Shown in pieces: positions 47,235-60,117 of a stretch of 64,000 bases of DNA. The DNA comes from Sphagnum compactum (lineage: Eukaryota > Bryophyta > Sphagnopsida > Sphagnales): contig OZ234502.1 in the NCBI GenBank assembly GCA_965153455.1, forward strand, positions 11,005,495-11,069,494, read 5' to 3'. Below the pieces are notes generated by a model. That model searched no databases, was not told where the DNA came from, and saw nothing but the letters and a program-made list of their open reading frames with translations. Within the stretch, counting starts at the first letter, position 1. Every line of letters starts with the position of its first letter. The translations under genes were made by a program, and so were the position numbers.

Positions 47235-48610
47235 TGTAAGGTTTGTATTTATGTAGTAAGTATTAGCTACAAACTAGATTTTCTAAAGCAGGTTGAACAT
47301 TAAGAATGGGTTCATTGATATAGAGATAAATACTCCTAGTCCTTTCCATGGTTTGAAAATTGGAACTCATTGGTGCAATTGTATTTTTTTGGTTGCAATT
47401 TTGAAATTGTGGTTTCCATGTACTGGTTGTTGTTGTTGTGTGTGCAATCTTGATGTTGTATTGTTATAGTATCTTACTTGGACAGTTTGATGGGTGCATA
47501 TGTTTATTCTAAAAATTACAAGGGGCAAAGCTTGTGTGGTTATTAGCTTTGTGTTGCTTATGTCAAATTGTTTTATTGTGTAGGCACTTTCAATTATCAT
47601 GTTAGGGTGAAAGTATACATAAAAAGTTGCCAAAAATATATATAGTTAAAAAAGAGGCAGTTTTTCATAAAAACATAAGAAAGTAGATTCAAATTTTACT
47701 TAAATTTCATTTTGAAACTATTGAGCCTTCAATTGGGTTTATTGTAAATCAACTACAGAATTTCAAATAGGGAATAATATAAATAGGGAATCAATAGGTT
47801 TGAAATTGACTGGTCAATATGGTGTTCAAACCTACTTTTTCATTAGAAAATTTACTGAAATATACATGTATGAAATTATAACATAAAGATCATTGTATAT
47901 TCAAGGGCCTCGCCAGAAACAAATCTACTTTCTCTTTGGTAGAATATACTTGACACATATTTGAATCAAATGTTACATTGTAGAAAGTAGGTTTTAAAAG
48001 CTACTTGCATTTAGAAAAATCTACTTGAAACCTACTTTTACAATTAAAATTTTAAGAATTAATGCATAATAATGAAGAAGTATATTGTTACTTATCATCC
48101 AACTAAAAAGATTAAATGTATAACAATTTTATGATGGGTTTTGGTCCTACTTTTTGTTCACTTGACAAGATTGGCAAGTACTTTTAGTTGTACACTTTAC
48201 CGTGCTTTCACCCGTTAACAATTTGTAAGGTTTGTATTTATGTAATAACTTTTGTAGTAAGTATTAGCTCTTTCTAAATCAAGTTAAACATTAAGAATGG
48301 GTTCATTGATATAGATATAAATATTCCTAGTCTTTTCCATGGTTTGAAAATTGGAACTTATTGGTGCAATTGTATTTTTTTGTTGCGATAAATTGAAATT
48401 ATGGTTTCTCTAAATATTGGTTGTTGTTGTTGTGTTACAATCTTGGTGTTGTATTGTTATAATATAGTATCTTATTTGGATAGTTTGATGGGTACATATG
48501 TTTATTTTAAAAATTTCAAGGGGCAAAGCTTGTGTGGTTATGAACTTTGTGTTGCTTCAGAGGTTATGTCAAATTGTTTTATTGTGTAGGCACTTTCAAT
48601 TGTCATGTTA
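47235..48610 (+). repeat. two ~380-bp direct repeats (47235-47604 and 48224-48610) around a MITE
   Basis: Both copies run from TGTAAGGTTTGTATTTATGT through TTCATTGATATAGA, CATGGTTTGAAAATTGGAAC and GGGGCAAAGCTTGTGTGGTT to TCATGTTA. They differ by scattered changes and small indels. The second is uninterrupted at its end (CATGTTAACAATCAT), which shows the state of the first before the MITE inserted. Confidence 0.85.
47605..48213. mobile_element. 609-bp MITE with GGGTGAAAG termini, TSD GTTA/TTA
   Basis: It starts GGGTGAAAG and ends CTTTCACCC, an exact 9-bp inverted repeat, with GTTA on both sides (47601-47604 and 48214-48217). No ORF is present. A GGG start and a TTA-containing target are typical of Tourist/PIF-Harbinger MITEs, so that superfamily is likely. 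The empty site is seen in the adjacent direct repeat. Confidence 0.8.
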
Positions 48611-49676
48611 ACAATCATAACTAACGAACTAAAAAAGGCCCTAGATGAATATCAAAACTCTTATGGATGGAAGTGAAAGGGTTGCACATTTTGTAAACTA
48701 TAACCAAATCAAAATATTGAAATCAAAATATACAAACAAGTAGGCATTTAAATTAAAATTGACAATATTAATTTGGCCACAAGGTGCTACATATAGAGGT
48801 TCCTTGAAGTCCACTATGAAAAAGATCAAATGTAACAGAAGAGTAAAGACTTGAGATAAATCCCCAATCTGGGTCTAGAATTTCCAATAAATAATTCTAT
48901 TCAAATGAAGTCAAGTTCTTATGGGATCTCACTAAAGTTTTTGCTTGTTTGAAGTTTTGGAATGACATTGATCAAATTTAACTTGTCCCATTATCTAATT
49001 AAGTTTGATCACATCACAAAATGCAAACACCCTAATCAAAAGTTCACAAAAATGAGCATGCCATTACATTTAGAGTTCCAAAATTCAACATGTGCAACAT
49101 CTTGAGGTCTATCATGCCCTTAATGATTTGCTATTGATGTTTCCACATGTCTAAAAAATTAAAAACTGGTTCTTCAAAAAGATGACTATTAAAATTGAAA
49201 GTTATTATTAGTTAAGATCCTTCTTCCACCAAAACCATCAAAACTTTGAAACCTATGCATAATCCACATGCATAAAACTCACTGTACAAATAAAAGTTCC
49301 AATGTCCCATGTACAATTTCAATTACCAGAATTTGATGAAGAAAACAATACCATGCAAGTTTTTTGGCTTTGTATATTGTTGTCAGTAGTTGGGGTTCCT
49401 TCTTGAGGTGTTGTTTGCAACAATTAATCTAAACACACAAGCCTTCCATTTATTTAGACTCCCAACAAACCTTTCAACTACATGAAACCCTTCAACAAAG
49501 TAAATAAATAATCAACCATAAAGTACTTGGTTAGTTATAAAATTTAAAGGACTGCAAAATAAAAAATTGAAAAAGTAATGCAAAATGTAGAATTTTTTTA
49601 AAAATACACCAAAAACCAAGCTTGTTGAAAACTCACCATCTGGCATTGGGGGGCTTGGATGTGGCTCTAGTTTGTC
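48611..49676. other. AT-rich DNA between MITE repeats and the copia element; nothing recognised
   Basis: No ORF or repeat with a recognisable family. Confidence 0.45.
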
Positions 49677-49681
49677 ATTTC

Positions 49682-49993
49682 TAGTAACAAATAGGAGATC
49701 TAGTCAAGTGCAAACGTAAATCTTTATTGAAAGGAAACTAAAACACGATGCTCACAACATGGAACATAACATCAAGAACTCCTCAAGGTTTTTGTCACAT
49801 GAAATACACAAACTTGTGCAATGAAGAAAAGAGAGCCAAACTATCAACACCAAGTATTTAACTAAAAGACCAAACCACAAATAACCAAACTAATATAAGT
49901 AAAGAAAGTAATTCAACCTTGTGAAAGTAACCTAGTTACTTTCCTATTCTAGTAGCTAATGAAACCTAACTAGTTGAGTTTGAATTCTCAACA
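49682..49993 (-). repeat. 3' LTR of the copia element
   Basis: It ends TCTCAACA on the plus strand and is preceded on the minus strand by the polypurine GAGGGAGAG. The outermost bases are diverged (TAGTA in place of TGTTC). Confidence 0.88.
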
Positions 49994-51531
49994 CTCTCCC
50001 TCAAGCTCAAATCCACTTCTAGTACACCAAGCATTTTTCTATACTTCCTTAGCTTGTCTGTCCCTAAAGCCTTTGTGAAAATGTCAGCAACTTGATATTC
50101 AGTACAGACATGAATAAGGTTAATTTCTTTTGCTAAAACTATTTCTCTAATAAAGTGGTAGTGCACTTCAATGTGCTTTGTCCTAGCATGATAGACCGGG
50201 TTAGTAGCAATTAGTATGCTATTAATGTTATCACAATAAAGGACAACGGAGCATCCACTAACTATCCCAAATCTGAGAGTAGTTTTTGTAACCAAACTAC
50301 CTCACATGTAACAATTGTTGCGCCTTTATATTCTGCCTCCGTGTTTGATAGTGCAACTATTGGTTGTTTCTTATTGCTCCAACTAACAACACCACTTCCA
50401 AAAGAAAACATGAAAGCATTGGTTGATCTTCTATTTGAAACATTGCCAGCCCAATTAGCATCTGTGTATCCATGTACTTGTAACTGGCTCTTGGCTTTAT
50501 AAAAAATTTCACACTGCAAAGTATGTTTTATGTACCTCAGTATGCGCCTCATTGCATCCAAATGTGGCTTTCGTGGTGTTTGTATGAATTGATTCACCAC
50601 TCCAATTGCATAATTCAAATTTGGCCTTGTGATGGTCATGTAAATCAAACTCCCCACTATGTGCCTATACATAATGGTATCCTTCACAAGGTCTCTTTCA
50701 TCTGCACTTAACTTCACATTTTGCTCCAATGGAATTGAAATGGGTTTGCAACCTGTCATCCCATATTCGAACAATTTGTTCAAGGCATATTGCCTTTGTA
50801 GTAACCATATCCCTTTAGGGGACTAGATTACTTTAATGCTAAGGAAGTAACGCAACTTTCCCAAATCCTTTATCTCAAACTTTTACTTCAAAAGCTTCTT
50901 CAAATCAGAGATGTCTACATCACTATTTCTTGTGATAATCAAGTCATCAACATAGATGACTATGACTATAATCCCACGATTTGTCTTTTTCACATATAGT
51001 GGAAAATCTGCATTGGATGTTTGAAATCCACTTGTGACAAGATACCGACCTACCTTGTCTGACCAAGTTCTAGGTGCTTGCTTCAAGCCGCTTCAACCTA
51101 CAAACCAAATTAGGATGTGTTTGGTCCACATAACCTGGTGGTTGTTCCATGTACACTTTTACCTATAAATCTCCATGAAAAAAAACATTCTTTACATCCA
51201 TTTGATGTAAAGACCATCCTTTTGTTGCTGCCATAGCAATGATTGTTCTTACATTTGTCATTTTTGCAACTGGATTATAGGTCTCCTCATAGTCTATGCC
51301 ATAAGTTTGGGCATAACCTTTGGCAACCAATCTTGTTATGTATCTACTCACAGATCCATCTGCATTATGCTTGACTTTGTACACCCATTTGCACTCAATT
51401 GCTTTCTTGTCCTTTGGTAAAACTACCAATTCCCAATTAGCATTAGCAGTCGACGCCGCCATCTCTTCATCCATGGCATTATCCCACTTAGGGTTTCCAA
51501 CCGCATTCAAAACAAGTGGGTTCAACTTCAT
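49994..51531 (-). pseudogene. copia reverse transcriptase and RNase H, broken
   Basis: The pieces read, 51531 downward, WDNAMDEEMAASTANANWEL and VYKVKHNADGSVSRYITRLV, then QTYGIDYEETYNPVAKMTNV. After a break come ADFPLYVKKTNRGIIVIVIY and VDDLIITRNSD (intact YVDD). The rest (50783-49966) is the RNase H region with YRHIVGSLIYMTITRPNLNY, NTEAEYKGATIVTCEVVWLQ and HYHFIREIV, ending close to the 3' LTR. Stops and shifts separate the pieces. Confidence 0.88.
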
Positions 51532-51997
51532 GTATAACTCTCACCATGTATGCATCATAATGATGAGCTATAAAGCCATCATATGTGAGTTTTTGTACAG
51601 GGTACTTGACTCGTGTGGATATTTGTACTCCATTGTTGTTATTAGGTGTTTTCAAAGCTTTCTTAGCCAACCGAGTTCTGGGAGTAGTAACTGAAAGGAC
51701 TTTTGATTTTTCACCCACACTTTTTTTTGAATCACTTGACTCAGCATCTATATGAGAATTCCTAGATGATGTTTGAGAACTACCATGTATAATGTTTTAA
51801 GATCTTAATGTTCCTTTCCATGGAATGCTACTGGACCCCCTAATTGAAGACTCTTGTGGTCCACTAATTAATTATGATTCTTGTTCCACATTTGATGAAA
51901 CATCACCATTTCTAACCTCTCCATCTTCTGCTATCTTTAGTGGTGAGTACTAGCTAACCATCTCATCAAACACAACATCTCTACTCACTTATAACCT

Positions 51998-53155
51998 TCA
52001 AGTGGAAGGGTTGAAGCATCTATATCCTTTTTGTTCTAAAGAATATCCAATGAAGATACACTTTTTAGCTTTTGGGTCTAGTTTTGATCTCTTCTCATTA
52101 GGAACATGCACGTATGCAATGCAACTAAACACTCTGAGGTGTGAGACATCTGGTTTCTTGCCTGTGAATTTTTCTTCAGGTGTCATACCATGAATTGCCG
52201 CTGTGGGTGTTTGATTCATGATATAGATTATAGTTGCTATCGCTTCAGCCCAAAAATAATTTGGCAAATTCTTCTCATTCAACATGGCACGTGCTATTTT
52301 TGCAATGTGCCTATTATTCCTTTCAGCAATTCCATTCTACTGTGGAGAATAATTACATGAGTATTTCCTTTGAATTCCATGTTCCTTCAAGTATTCACTG
52401 AATTCATACTTTCCCCCTCCATTGGACCTTAGACATTTGATGCTCATACCCTTCTCCTTCTCCACCATTGCTTTGAAATTCAAAAAATGTTGAAATACTT
52501 CACCTTTGTGTTTCATGAAGTAGACCCACACCTTCCTTGTGTGATCATCAATGAAACTCATGTAGTACCTGCATCCTCCAATGGATTCTATCTTCGTGGT
52601 CCACAAATCTGAATGGATCATTTCCAAAGGTTTGGAACTTACATGAGTTGTTTGAGCTGGGAATGGATGCCTAGTTTGCTTCCCCAATTGGCATGCTTCA
52701 CAAACTTCTGACATCACCTCTTCTGTTCCAAATTTGGGAAAACCTCCAACAAGATTTTGTTTCTCCATCAACTTAAGACGTTGGAGATTAACATGACCAA
52801 CCCGCTTGTGCCAAATTCCAATGTCTCCAGCTCCTTTTCCATGTGTGAATAACATGGAATTCATTTCAGGCATGTTCACATCCAAGGTGAACATTCGTCC
52901 ATTCCTATCCCCTTTTGCAATCAATTTGCTTTGGTTCTTCATGTCTTCCACAAAACATCCATTAGGGTTGAATGTCACCTGTAAACCTTGTTCCACCATC
53001 TGGCCTACCAAGATTAAATTTTTTGTTATGGTTGGAACATAAAGTACATTTTTCAAGTACTTTGTTTGCCCATCTTGCATGGACAATGGCACCTTGTCAA
53101 TTTGTGTGATGGGATGTGTAATGTCATCACCACCTCCTATCATTGAATTTGCCAT
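51998..53155 (-). pseudogene. copia GAG-pre-integrase and integrase, active site changed
   Basis: It reads IGIWHKRVGHVNLQRLKLME and CEACQLGKQTRHPF (zinc-binding), then HSDLWTTKIESIGGCRYYMS and FIDDHTRKVWVYFMK. Where copia integrases have RSDNGGEY this one reads RSNGGGKY, so the second catalytic Asp is lost. After a stop at 52337 it continues AMLNEKNLPNYFWAEAIATI to IFIGYSLEQKGYRCFNPST (51998). Confidence 0.88.
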
Positions 53156-53163
53156 GTGCTACA

Positions 53164-54118
53164 TCACAAATAGTTACTCATCACCTTGATTACTAGTTGA
53201 TGCATAATTCTCTTGTTGCAGCTTTCCATTTCGTGCATCATGCTCCTTTTGATAACAGTTCTTTGCCATGTGCCCAGGTTTCCCGCAGTAGTAGCAGTTT
53301 GGGTCGTTATTTGGTTGTTGACCTCGATGACTTCCACCACAACCTCCACGACTTCCTCTTCCTCTAAAGTTTCCTCATCCTCCTCCATGAAGTTGACTTT
53401 CATGTTGATGATGTCCACCATGCGAACTTCCGTGTCGACCTCGAAATGAGGTTTTACCACCTCTACCTCTACCTCTATTAGTATTTGAGTAGAAAATATT
53501 TTCTTATGATCCTCCATTAGATGAAGTACCAACAATTCTCATCTCTTCACTCATAAGTAGGGTTATCAAGTCTTGGAAATTGGGAAATGTTTTTCGAACT
53601 GCAATTGAAGTAAGGAACTGGCTATAGTATTTTCCAAGTCCATTCAAGGTCACGACCAATACATCTTCATCATCTACAGGGGCTCCTATAGATGCAAGAG
53701 CATTTGCAAGGTTTTTCACCTTTGTAGAATAGTCATTGATGTTCATTTTGTTTTTCTATAGATTATGAAACTCTTGCTTAAGCTACATCTTGCGAGTTTG
53801 TGTATTGGTGTTATACATCTTCACCAATGTATCCCAAGCTTGCTTGAGTGATTTTGCATCTTGAATATGCACAATCATGGAATTGGACACACTCATAGAA
53901 AGTCAATACAAGACTATCCTAGCTTTTTCATGCCAAGTTTTATTGGCTTGAATTTGTTGTTGTGTGGGGTTTTCTGGGAGAAGAGGTTCTTTCTCATCAC
54001 CAGTTATGAACTCCCAATAGTCTTTCCCCATCAAAAAATTCATAATCCTAAATTTCCACACTTGGAAATTGTTCTTGTTTAATTTCCCAATTGCAATTTG
54101 AGAAAGACCATCTGCCAT
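53164..54118 (-). pseudogene. copia gag with zinc knuckle, frameshifted
   Basis: ATG at 54118 starts MADGLSQIAIGKLNKNNFQV and WKFRIMNFLMGKDYWEFITG, then a stop at 53903. INDYSTKVKNLANALASIGA (53746-53504) is the UBN2 part. The CCHC knuckle (CYYCGKPGHMAKNC) is present near 53250-53295 but in a shifted frame. Confidence 0.85.
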
Positions 54119-55255
54119 CTTTCAAGGCAACATTCAATGTCTTTTTGGGGTTTCACAAATGATTTGTTTCAAAAAATGATTTTATTTCCTTCCTTGGGTT
54201 TCTAGGGTTAGGATTAAGGTTTTTCTTCCTTAGGTTTCTAGGATTAGGATTAGGGTTAGGGTTGAACAAGATGGACCTTGCATATGTATGTATGTCTTGA
54301 GTATTATATAAAATTTTATACTATACATAGGTTTGACGTATATGTATGTATTTCATATAATATTTTGTATGGTATTAAATACATGATTAAATACCAATTA
54401 TTTTATGAAGGTCTTGATAATGTATTTGCGCTTCACAATCTTCAAACCGTTCCTTCAAGTTCTCCCAAATTGTATTTGCTCCATTGCAAAATTCGTTTTG
54501 ATGTCTTTTCAATGTAAACTTCTATCACAACAACTTTGTAAAGCTACTCCGCTCACATATGACCTTGGATCGTTCTGAAATTTTGATGAAAGACGAAAAA
54601 CTATGTCTACTACCATCTCTCAAAATTTCAGCTCAATTAATTTCATAAAATGAGATATCTTCCTACTTTCTTGAAATCATCTCAAATTGGGACCTGAACA
54701 CAAAATGATTTAAAATTCACTCTCTCAACAACTCCAAACTCCTTGAGATTTGGAGAGACACATTAAATACATGTCTTCTATAATTCTTCAAAATTTCAGC
54801 TCTATTGATGAAAATCACAAAGAGTTATCACTTTCAAAAGAAACTGACTTAAAAAATTGAGGCTGAAATTTTAGATACTTAGATATCTCTCAATACATAT
54901 CCAAATGACATGAAATTTTTCTCACATATATAGTCCTTTATGATCTATAAGATCCCAAAGCAACATGTCCAAAAATGCTCAAACAAAAGATATATGACCA
55001 AAAAACCAGATCTGACACAGAGTCTTCAAAAGCTCATAACTCTCACAAAACATATCCTTTTCTTTTGAAATTTTGAGAATAGAAGCGTCTTAGACACTTC
55101 TTTTCTTTTCTTTTCTTTCTCTTCACATTCTTTCCTTTCCCCATTTCTTTTTTGCACTTGACAAACTCCTATGATATTACTAGAAACTCGCAAGCTTTAG
55201 TTCTAAAGACTTTTTAGTTCTAGATCTCTTTCAACCTTCTCACCAAACAACCTAA

Positions 55256-55267
55256 GCTCTGATACCA
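55256..55267 (-). promoter_or_regulatory. copia primer binding site, initiator tRNA-Met
   Basis: The minus strand reads TGGTATCAGAGC directly after the 5' LTR, an exact match to the plant initiator-Met primer site. Confidence 0.92.
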
Positions 55268-55580
55268 TGTTCACAAATAGGAGATCTAGTCAAGTGCAAA
55301 CATAAATCTTTATTGAAAGGAAACTAAAACACGATGTTCACAACATGGAACATAACATCAAGAACTTTTCAAGGTTCTTGTCACATGAAATATACAAACT
55401 TGTGCAATGAAGAAAAGAAAGCCAAACCATCAACACTAATGTATTTAACTAAAAGACCAAACCATAAATAACCAAATTAATATAAGTAAAGGAAGTAATT
55501 CAACCTTGTGAAAATAACCTAATTACTTTCCTACTCCAGTAACTAATGAAACCTAACTAGTTGAGCTTGAAATCTCAACA
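55268..55580 (-). repeat. 5' LTR of the copia element
   Basis: 313 bp, TGTTGAGATT to TGTGAACA on the minus strand, followed by the primer site. The minus-strand 5' boundary abuts the ATTTC duplication. Confidence 0.9.
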
Positions 55581-55788
55581 ATTTCCCAAGATGAAACCAA
55601 AGCTTGTGCACCATTGAGAATCAAAATTTTCACCACAACTACTACACCCACACACTCTAGAAATTCGCAATAGGAAACTAGGGCATTAGGGGTGGTATGT
55701 ATAGCCACAAGAAGCAACAGATATGTCGTTGCAATTCATTTGTTTCATCCACATGTACATGACACTCCACTATTTTTCAAACCATATA

Positions 55789-56152
55789 TGACGCGCTCCC
55801 AAGCTCCTTGATAGACTCAAATGTGAGTCTAAGGTGAAAACAACGGAAGAGTAAGTAGTTGGAGCACGTTCCCTGGCTCGCAACACTTTGGGGGTAGAGG
55901 GGCGTACTAGAGCTCCGGGATGGGGACTAGAAAGAATAACAAGCATCAATTATTCACACAGACTTGCACAAGCCAAACAACAAGTTGGTTAGTGCATAGT
56001 TTGAGCGCTTTTGGTGCACGGACGAGCCACGGGCAAACACAGACTCCCAAGACTCACCACGGCCCAGACTTGGGCTAAGCCATCACCTTCCCCCTTATAG
56101 TATACTTTGTGCTTGGCCACGGGACCAACACCCAAATGTCATTTTGTCCCAG
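55789..56152 (-). mobile_element. truncated LTR of the chromovirus-related family
   Basis: The reverse complement matches the 3' half of the solo LTR at 6665-7557. Shared words include ACTAACCAACTTGTTGTTTG, TCTACCCCCAAAGTG and the terminal GGGAGCGCGTCA. It breaks off at 56152, near TGGGACAAAATGACATTTGG. Its truncated inner end is followed by unrelated sequence. Confidence 0.8.
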
Positions 56153-56399
56153 TTAGTATAGTTAATGTAGGGAGATTATGGATGTGAAGTAATCAGAAGA
56201 TGAAATCTGTGGTGGTCATTCATAATGATGATACGAAGTGTTTGCACATGGTTATACAAGGGACACATAAATTTGTAGTGATGGGTCGTAATAATTTCAA
56301 GGATCATGCTTAATTAAAAGATGGTGGGTAGGTAAAAAAATGAATGCAATGGGCAAAACGTTCAAGGACAAAAAAAACGAGGTAATCATCGAAAGTAGT

Positions 56400-58165
56400 T
56401 TGCGATTATTATTGGAAGTTGTGCGTGTTTTCAAAGTTTTGGAGTTCACAGCAGCAAGAGTGCAGAGAACGCGATTGAAAACTTACAAATAATAACAAAG
56501 GAAAAGGAAGCGCAGAGGAGTGAACATAGACAAAGGCAAGAGGAGGAAGCGAAATTGTTGAAAAGAACAAAAGTAGAAGAGTAGTTGAGAAGAGTAGAAA
56601 GAGAAGGCATGTTGAATATTTAGCCATTAGTTGTGAGGTTGTCGCCACATTCATCATCATCTTTGGAATGTGCTGAAAGAAAAACGTACAATGAGAAGAT
56701 GCAATTTGCACAAACAATAATTCACAATATATATAGAACTGGAACATTTGAAGTTGAGTTTTTGCACAAAAGCATAAGTTGGCGTGCAAGAGAGCATATA
56801 AGACCAGGAGCTACATCAGTAGATCTAGTGTTCATTGTAGGATTGGAGGAAGATGAAGCTATGGAGTAACATTTTGTAGAAGCACAAACAACGCATATAG
56901 ACGCAAGGGAGGATAACGTTGTTAAGGCAAAAGTACAACCATCCACAGAGGTGTAGGTGGTAATACAACAATCCACAAAGGTGAAGGCGCTAGTAGAAGC
57001 ATAATGAAAGGTGATGGAGATGGAGAGGCGTGAATCGGAAGTTGTAGCAAAGAAACGACACACAATCCTAGACAAAGTTACACTTTTGGAGAAAGGTATT
57101 AAGATTCCAGATCTTGAACGATTCATGTGAACATAGACAAACATAATTATGATAAGCATGTTGAGCTTATCATGGAAGAATTGGAAGGATATTGATGAGG
57201 AAGAAGACTGGGCTTCTAAAGCAGGGCTTGTTCCTTTGTTTTTGATGGATTGGCAAGCATTGATGCTTGATGTAATGTTGGAATTTTTGAACACATTCTT
57301 GATCAAGGGTGCATATATCTACTTTGGGCAGAAGGATAAGGTGTATGTAATTAACAAACAAATGATTGTAGATGTTTTTAAAATGTGTGTGGATGGCTAT
57401 GTAGAAAAATTGAAAGGGCAAGTCAATAAGTCATTAGCAGTTCAAGCAGTACAAAATTATAGACTTGCATCTACAAATTATTCTACAGATCAATGGAATG
57501 CAAAGAGTCTAGGTCTACCATACTCTATTAAATATCTTGCCATTATATCTGTCATTTATCATAGGGAAAAAATGTAATATTTAAACAACAAGAATGTTAT
57601 TACATTAGTGAAAGCAGAGAAGGGGCAGAAGGTAGATTGGGCACAAATTATATTCAATAGTTTGTGTAGTGAATTGGATCAGTGGTATAAGTATGTTAAG
57701 AAAATAAGGGGGATAAGAAAGATATTTATCAATTTGCCTTGGTATTGGCAAAAATCATTCAGTATATGTTTGTGCATCGAAAGGAAAATCCATAGAAATC
57801 ATTGGCCAAGGTTAAAAGAACTAGGGAGGAGATACAAACAACATAAAACAAAAAGAACAAAAAGAAGGCTACAACAGACTCTCCAAGAAGTGTTTTTCAG
57901 AGGAAGAACATAATTGAGGAAGGAGGAGCTCAGGTTCAAGAGTGAAGAGGGAACAAGAGAGCACAAATATAAGAGCACAAAAAATGATGAGGGGCAGGGT
58001 GGAACCATATGTAGTGCCAATAGTTATACAGGTAGCCAGACATATTGCAAAAGTATCATAAATGACATCTCTGTAGGAAAGATAGTCGAGGGAGCAGAGG
58101 TAGGAGGTACCACAAATGACATCTCCATAGGAGAGAGAGCTAAGGGAGGAGAGCTAGGAAGTTAA
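56400..58165 (+). pseudogene. gag-like ORF of a non-autonomous plant retroelement
   Basis: One frame is broken by stops at 56867, 57575, 57911 and 58163, with further breaks. The clearest part is DWQALMLDVMLEFLNTFLIK, GAYIYFGQKDKVYVINKQMI, DVFKMCVDGYVEKLKGQVNK, QWNAKSLGLPYSIKYLAIIS and KAEKGQKVDWAQIIFNSLCS, about 250 residues. I recall this kind of conserved block from multicopy plant retroelements rather than host genes. No protease or RT follows. The assignment is moderate. Confidence 0.5.
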
Positions 58166-58739
58166 GAGGGAACATGACACATGGTTTCCAGAAGGTGAGG
58201 AGCATTGCAATTTGATGGGGATGTATATGAAGATTGGATGGAGACCATTGCAAGTCCATAACATTTTCAACATTTACAACAACATTTGCAATAACAACAA
58301 TAACATACACAAGAAGGTCTATAGGCTATTGGACTACAGATGAAGGGAGTGGAACCACAATCTTTTTTTGAAGTGTTCAGACCATCAGAACTATAGGTAC
58401 TAATTAGTAGACCAAAATTTGTTGAGGGATTTCCATTTGAATTTGAAATGGAAAATAGATTGGTGTAGGAGATGGGATCATCTGCAGAAGGATCCAAAGA
58501 TCTTACAACATAGACAAGTACACCAAAGTTTGTGTGGAGGAGGGAGCTGTAGAAGTACTGCAAATAGATAAAACAATTGAATTATTTTAGACCATGGCAA
58601 TTATGAGTTTGAATATGGGGAATTTGACTTTAGAGGTGAATAATCTAAAGACATACTAGCTACAGGGGAGAAAGAGAAGGCTAGTACAAGAGTAATTGGA
58701 TAAGGAGAGAGACTTTTAGAAGGGGTATAAGCATAATGT

Positions 58740-59850
58740 GGAAATTTGGAGGAAGAACAGGGGAGAGGTTAAACAGAAGGTTAAAGTGATCATTAAGAAA
58801 CTACAGGATGAGAATGAAGAGCTCAAGGGTAGCATAACATGGTTGAAGTCGCAAGATGAAAAACTACAGGATTTAAAACAGAAGTTTAAAATCTAAGAAA
58901 CCATAAAGAGGAAGTGGACAAAGGCATTGTTTCTTCATAAGCAACAATAGGAGGCTTTGGGTAGTTAGGTGAAAGCATTGGTTAAGGAAAAGAAGGAGAA
59001 GGAAAATGTTTTGATAGATTTCGAATTAATGAATTTGAAGAATGTATCTCTGTTGCAATTTGAAGAGCTTAAAAGAAAGAAAACAGAGGCAGAGAAAGAG
59101 AAGTTGCTGGAAGAAAAGGAATATCAGATGAATATATAACACTTGTAAGCAAAGTTGGAGATGGCACAGGAATAGAGGAAGAGTCTGAACCCAACTGGTG
59201 TTAAAAAATACTAAAGGATTATGAACAAATACTGTAATGTTATACCTTGATGAAGACGTAGAACAAAATGAGGGATTTTGAGGCAAAATTTGAACAACGG
59301 TGGGAGGTTATAGAGGAATACTTTACAAAGGAGTTAGAGAAGAATCTAGCTCGGCATAAAGTTGATGAAAAAATTATGAGGTACAAGTTGGAAGCTTATC
59401 AAAAGAATTTTCTAGACAATTTTATTTGTGGCAGTCTAACAAGTATAGAGGTATCAAGTTAGGATGAAGAGATTGAATTAGGGCTCAGTGGAATCGCTCA
59501 GGAGGAGGTAATGCAAACTAAAGAACCACATGATCTCAAAAGTGGAGTAGCTTAGGAGGCGGAGGTACAAATAGAGAAACCACAAGACCTTAGAAGAGGG
59601 GGTCAAGAAGAGAAAGAAGCACAAAGAACTCAGGAACAAGGAAAGGTGAAGATTATTCCAGCAATAGAAGAAGAGATATCTAAGATACAACCTTTGGAAA
59701 TAGAACCAGAGATTGAGTTAGTAAAGGAGGAGGTCAAAACTATAGAGATGGAGATACAAGTCAGAACTACAAAACCAGAGGTGGGTACAGAACCATTGGT
59801 TGTTGTACAAGTTCAGGCTATAGAGACTGTAGTAGAGGAAATAGATGTTT
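58740..59850 (+). pseudogene. coiled-coil, Glu/Lys-rich ORFs continuing the gag-like element
   Basis: Several frames with frequent stops read heptad-like text (KLQDENEELKGSITWLKSQD, FEELKRKKTEAEKEKLLEEK) and end with a Glu-rich tail (EIEPEIELVKEEVKTIEMEI) at 59852. The composition suggests a long coiled-coil C-terminus of the same element; the order and strand agree. Confidence 0.4.
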
Positions 59851-59910
59851 AAAAGGATATGGAATATTTTCATTTCATTTTTTGTCATTTTACAAGGATT
59901 TCGGGGATAG

Positions 59911-59945
59911 AATCCAAAGTACAAAGGGGGTAATGTTAAGGGGGT
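59911..59945 (+). promoter_or_regulatory. polypurine tract and LTR start, first copy
   Basis: AATCCAAAGTACAAAGGGGG, then TAA and TGTTAAGGG. This is the expected form of a polypurine tract and LTR 5' edge, at the end of the gag-like element. A near-identical copy lies at 61928-61959. Confidence 0.55.
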
Positions 59946-60117
59946 TGGATGATTACATGATTTTGGATGAACAAACATTTAGGATAGGGATTGATTAAAG
60001 AACTTTGTTAGTTTGAATTTTGAATTCTTGTTGGTTTTGAATCATGATAAGAGACTTGGGACTACCCAAAAGGAGAGGTTCTAGAAGAGAGGATATTCTT
60101 AAACACAAGTTTTGAAG

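Larger units (their letters stand above)
49682..55580 (-). mobile_element. Ty1/copia LTR retrotransposon, complete but inactive, TSD ATTTC
   Basis: LTRs are at 49682-49993 (3' LTR) and 55268-55580 (5' LTR), with ATTTC on both sides (49677-49681 and 55581-55585). The order on the minus strand is 5' LTR, primer site, gag, zinc knuckle, GAG-pre-integrase, integrase, RT, RNase H, polypurine tract (GAGGGAGAG), 3' LTR, which is the copia order. Counted by eye, about 23 differences over 313 bp separate the LTRs (about 93% identity). Stops and frameshifts occur in every domain. Confidence 0.93.

Noticed and set aside
53164-53535. Glu/Val-rich 123-codon minus-strand ORF
   Set aside because: It is a frameshifted reading of the copia gag C-terminus; the zinc knuckle is in the adjacent frame.
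56409-57306. minus-strand ORFs of 126 and 194 codons
   Set aside because: They are antisense to the gag-like plus-strand frame, which has the recognisable protein text.
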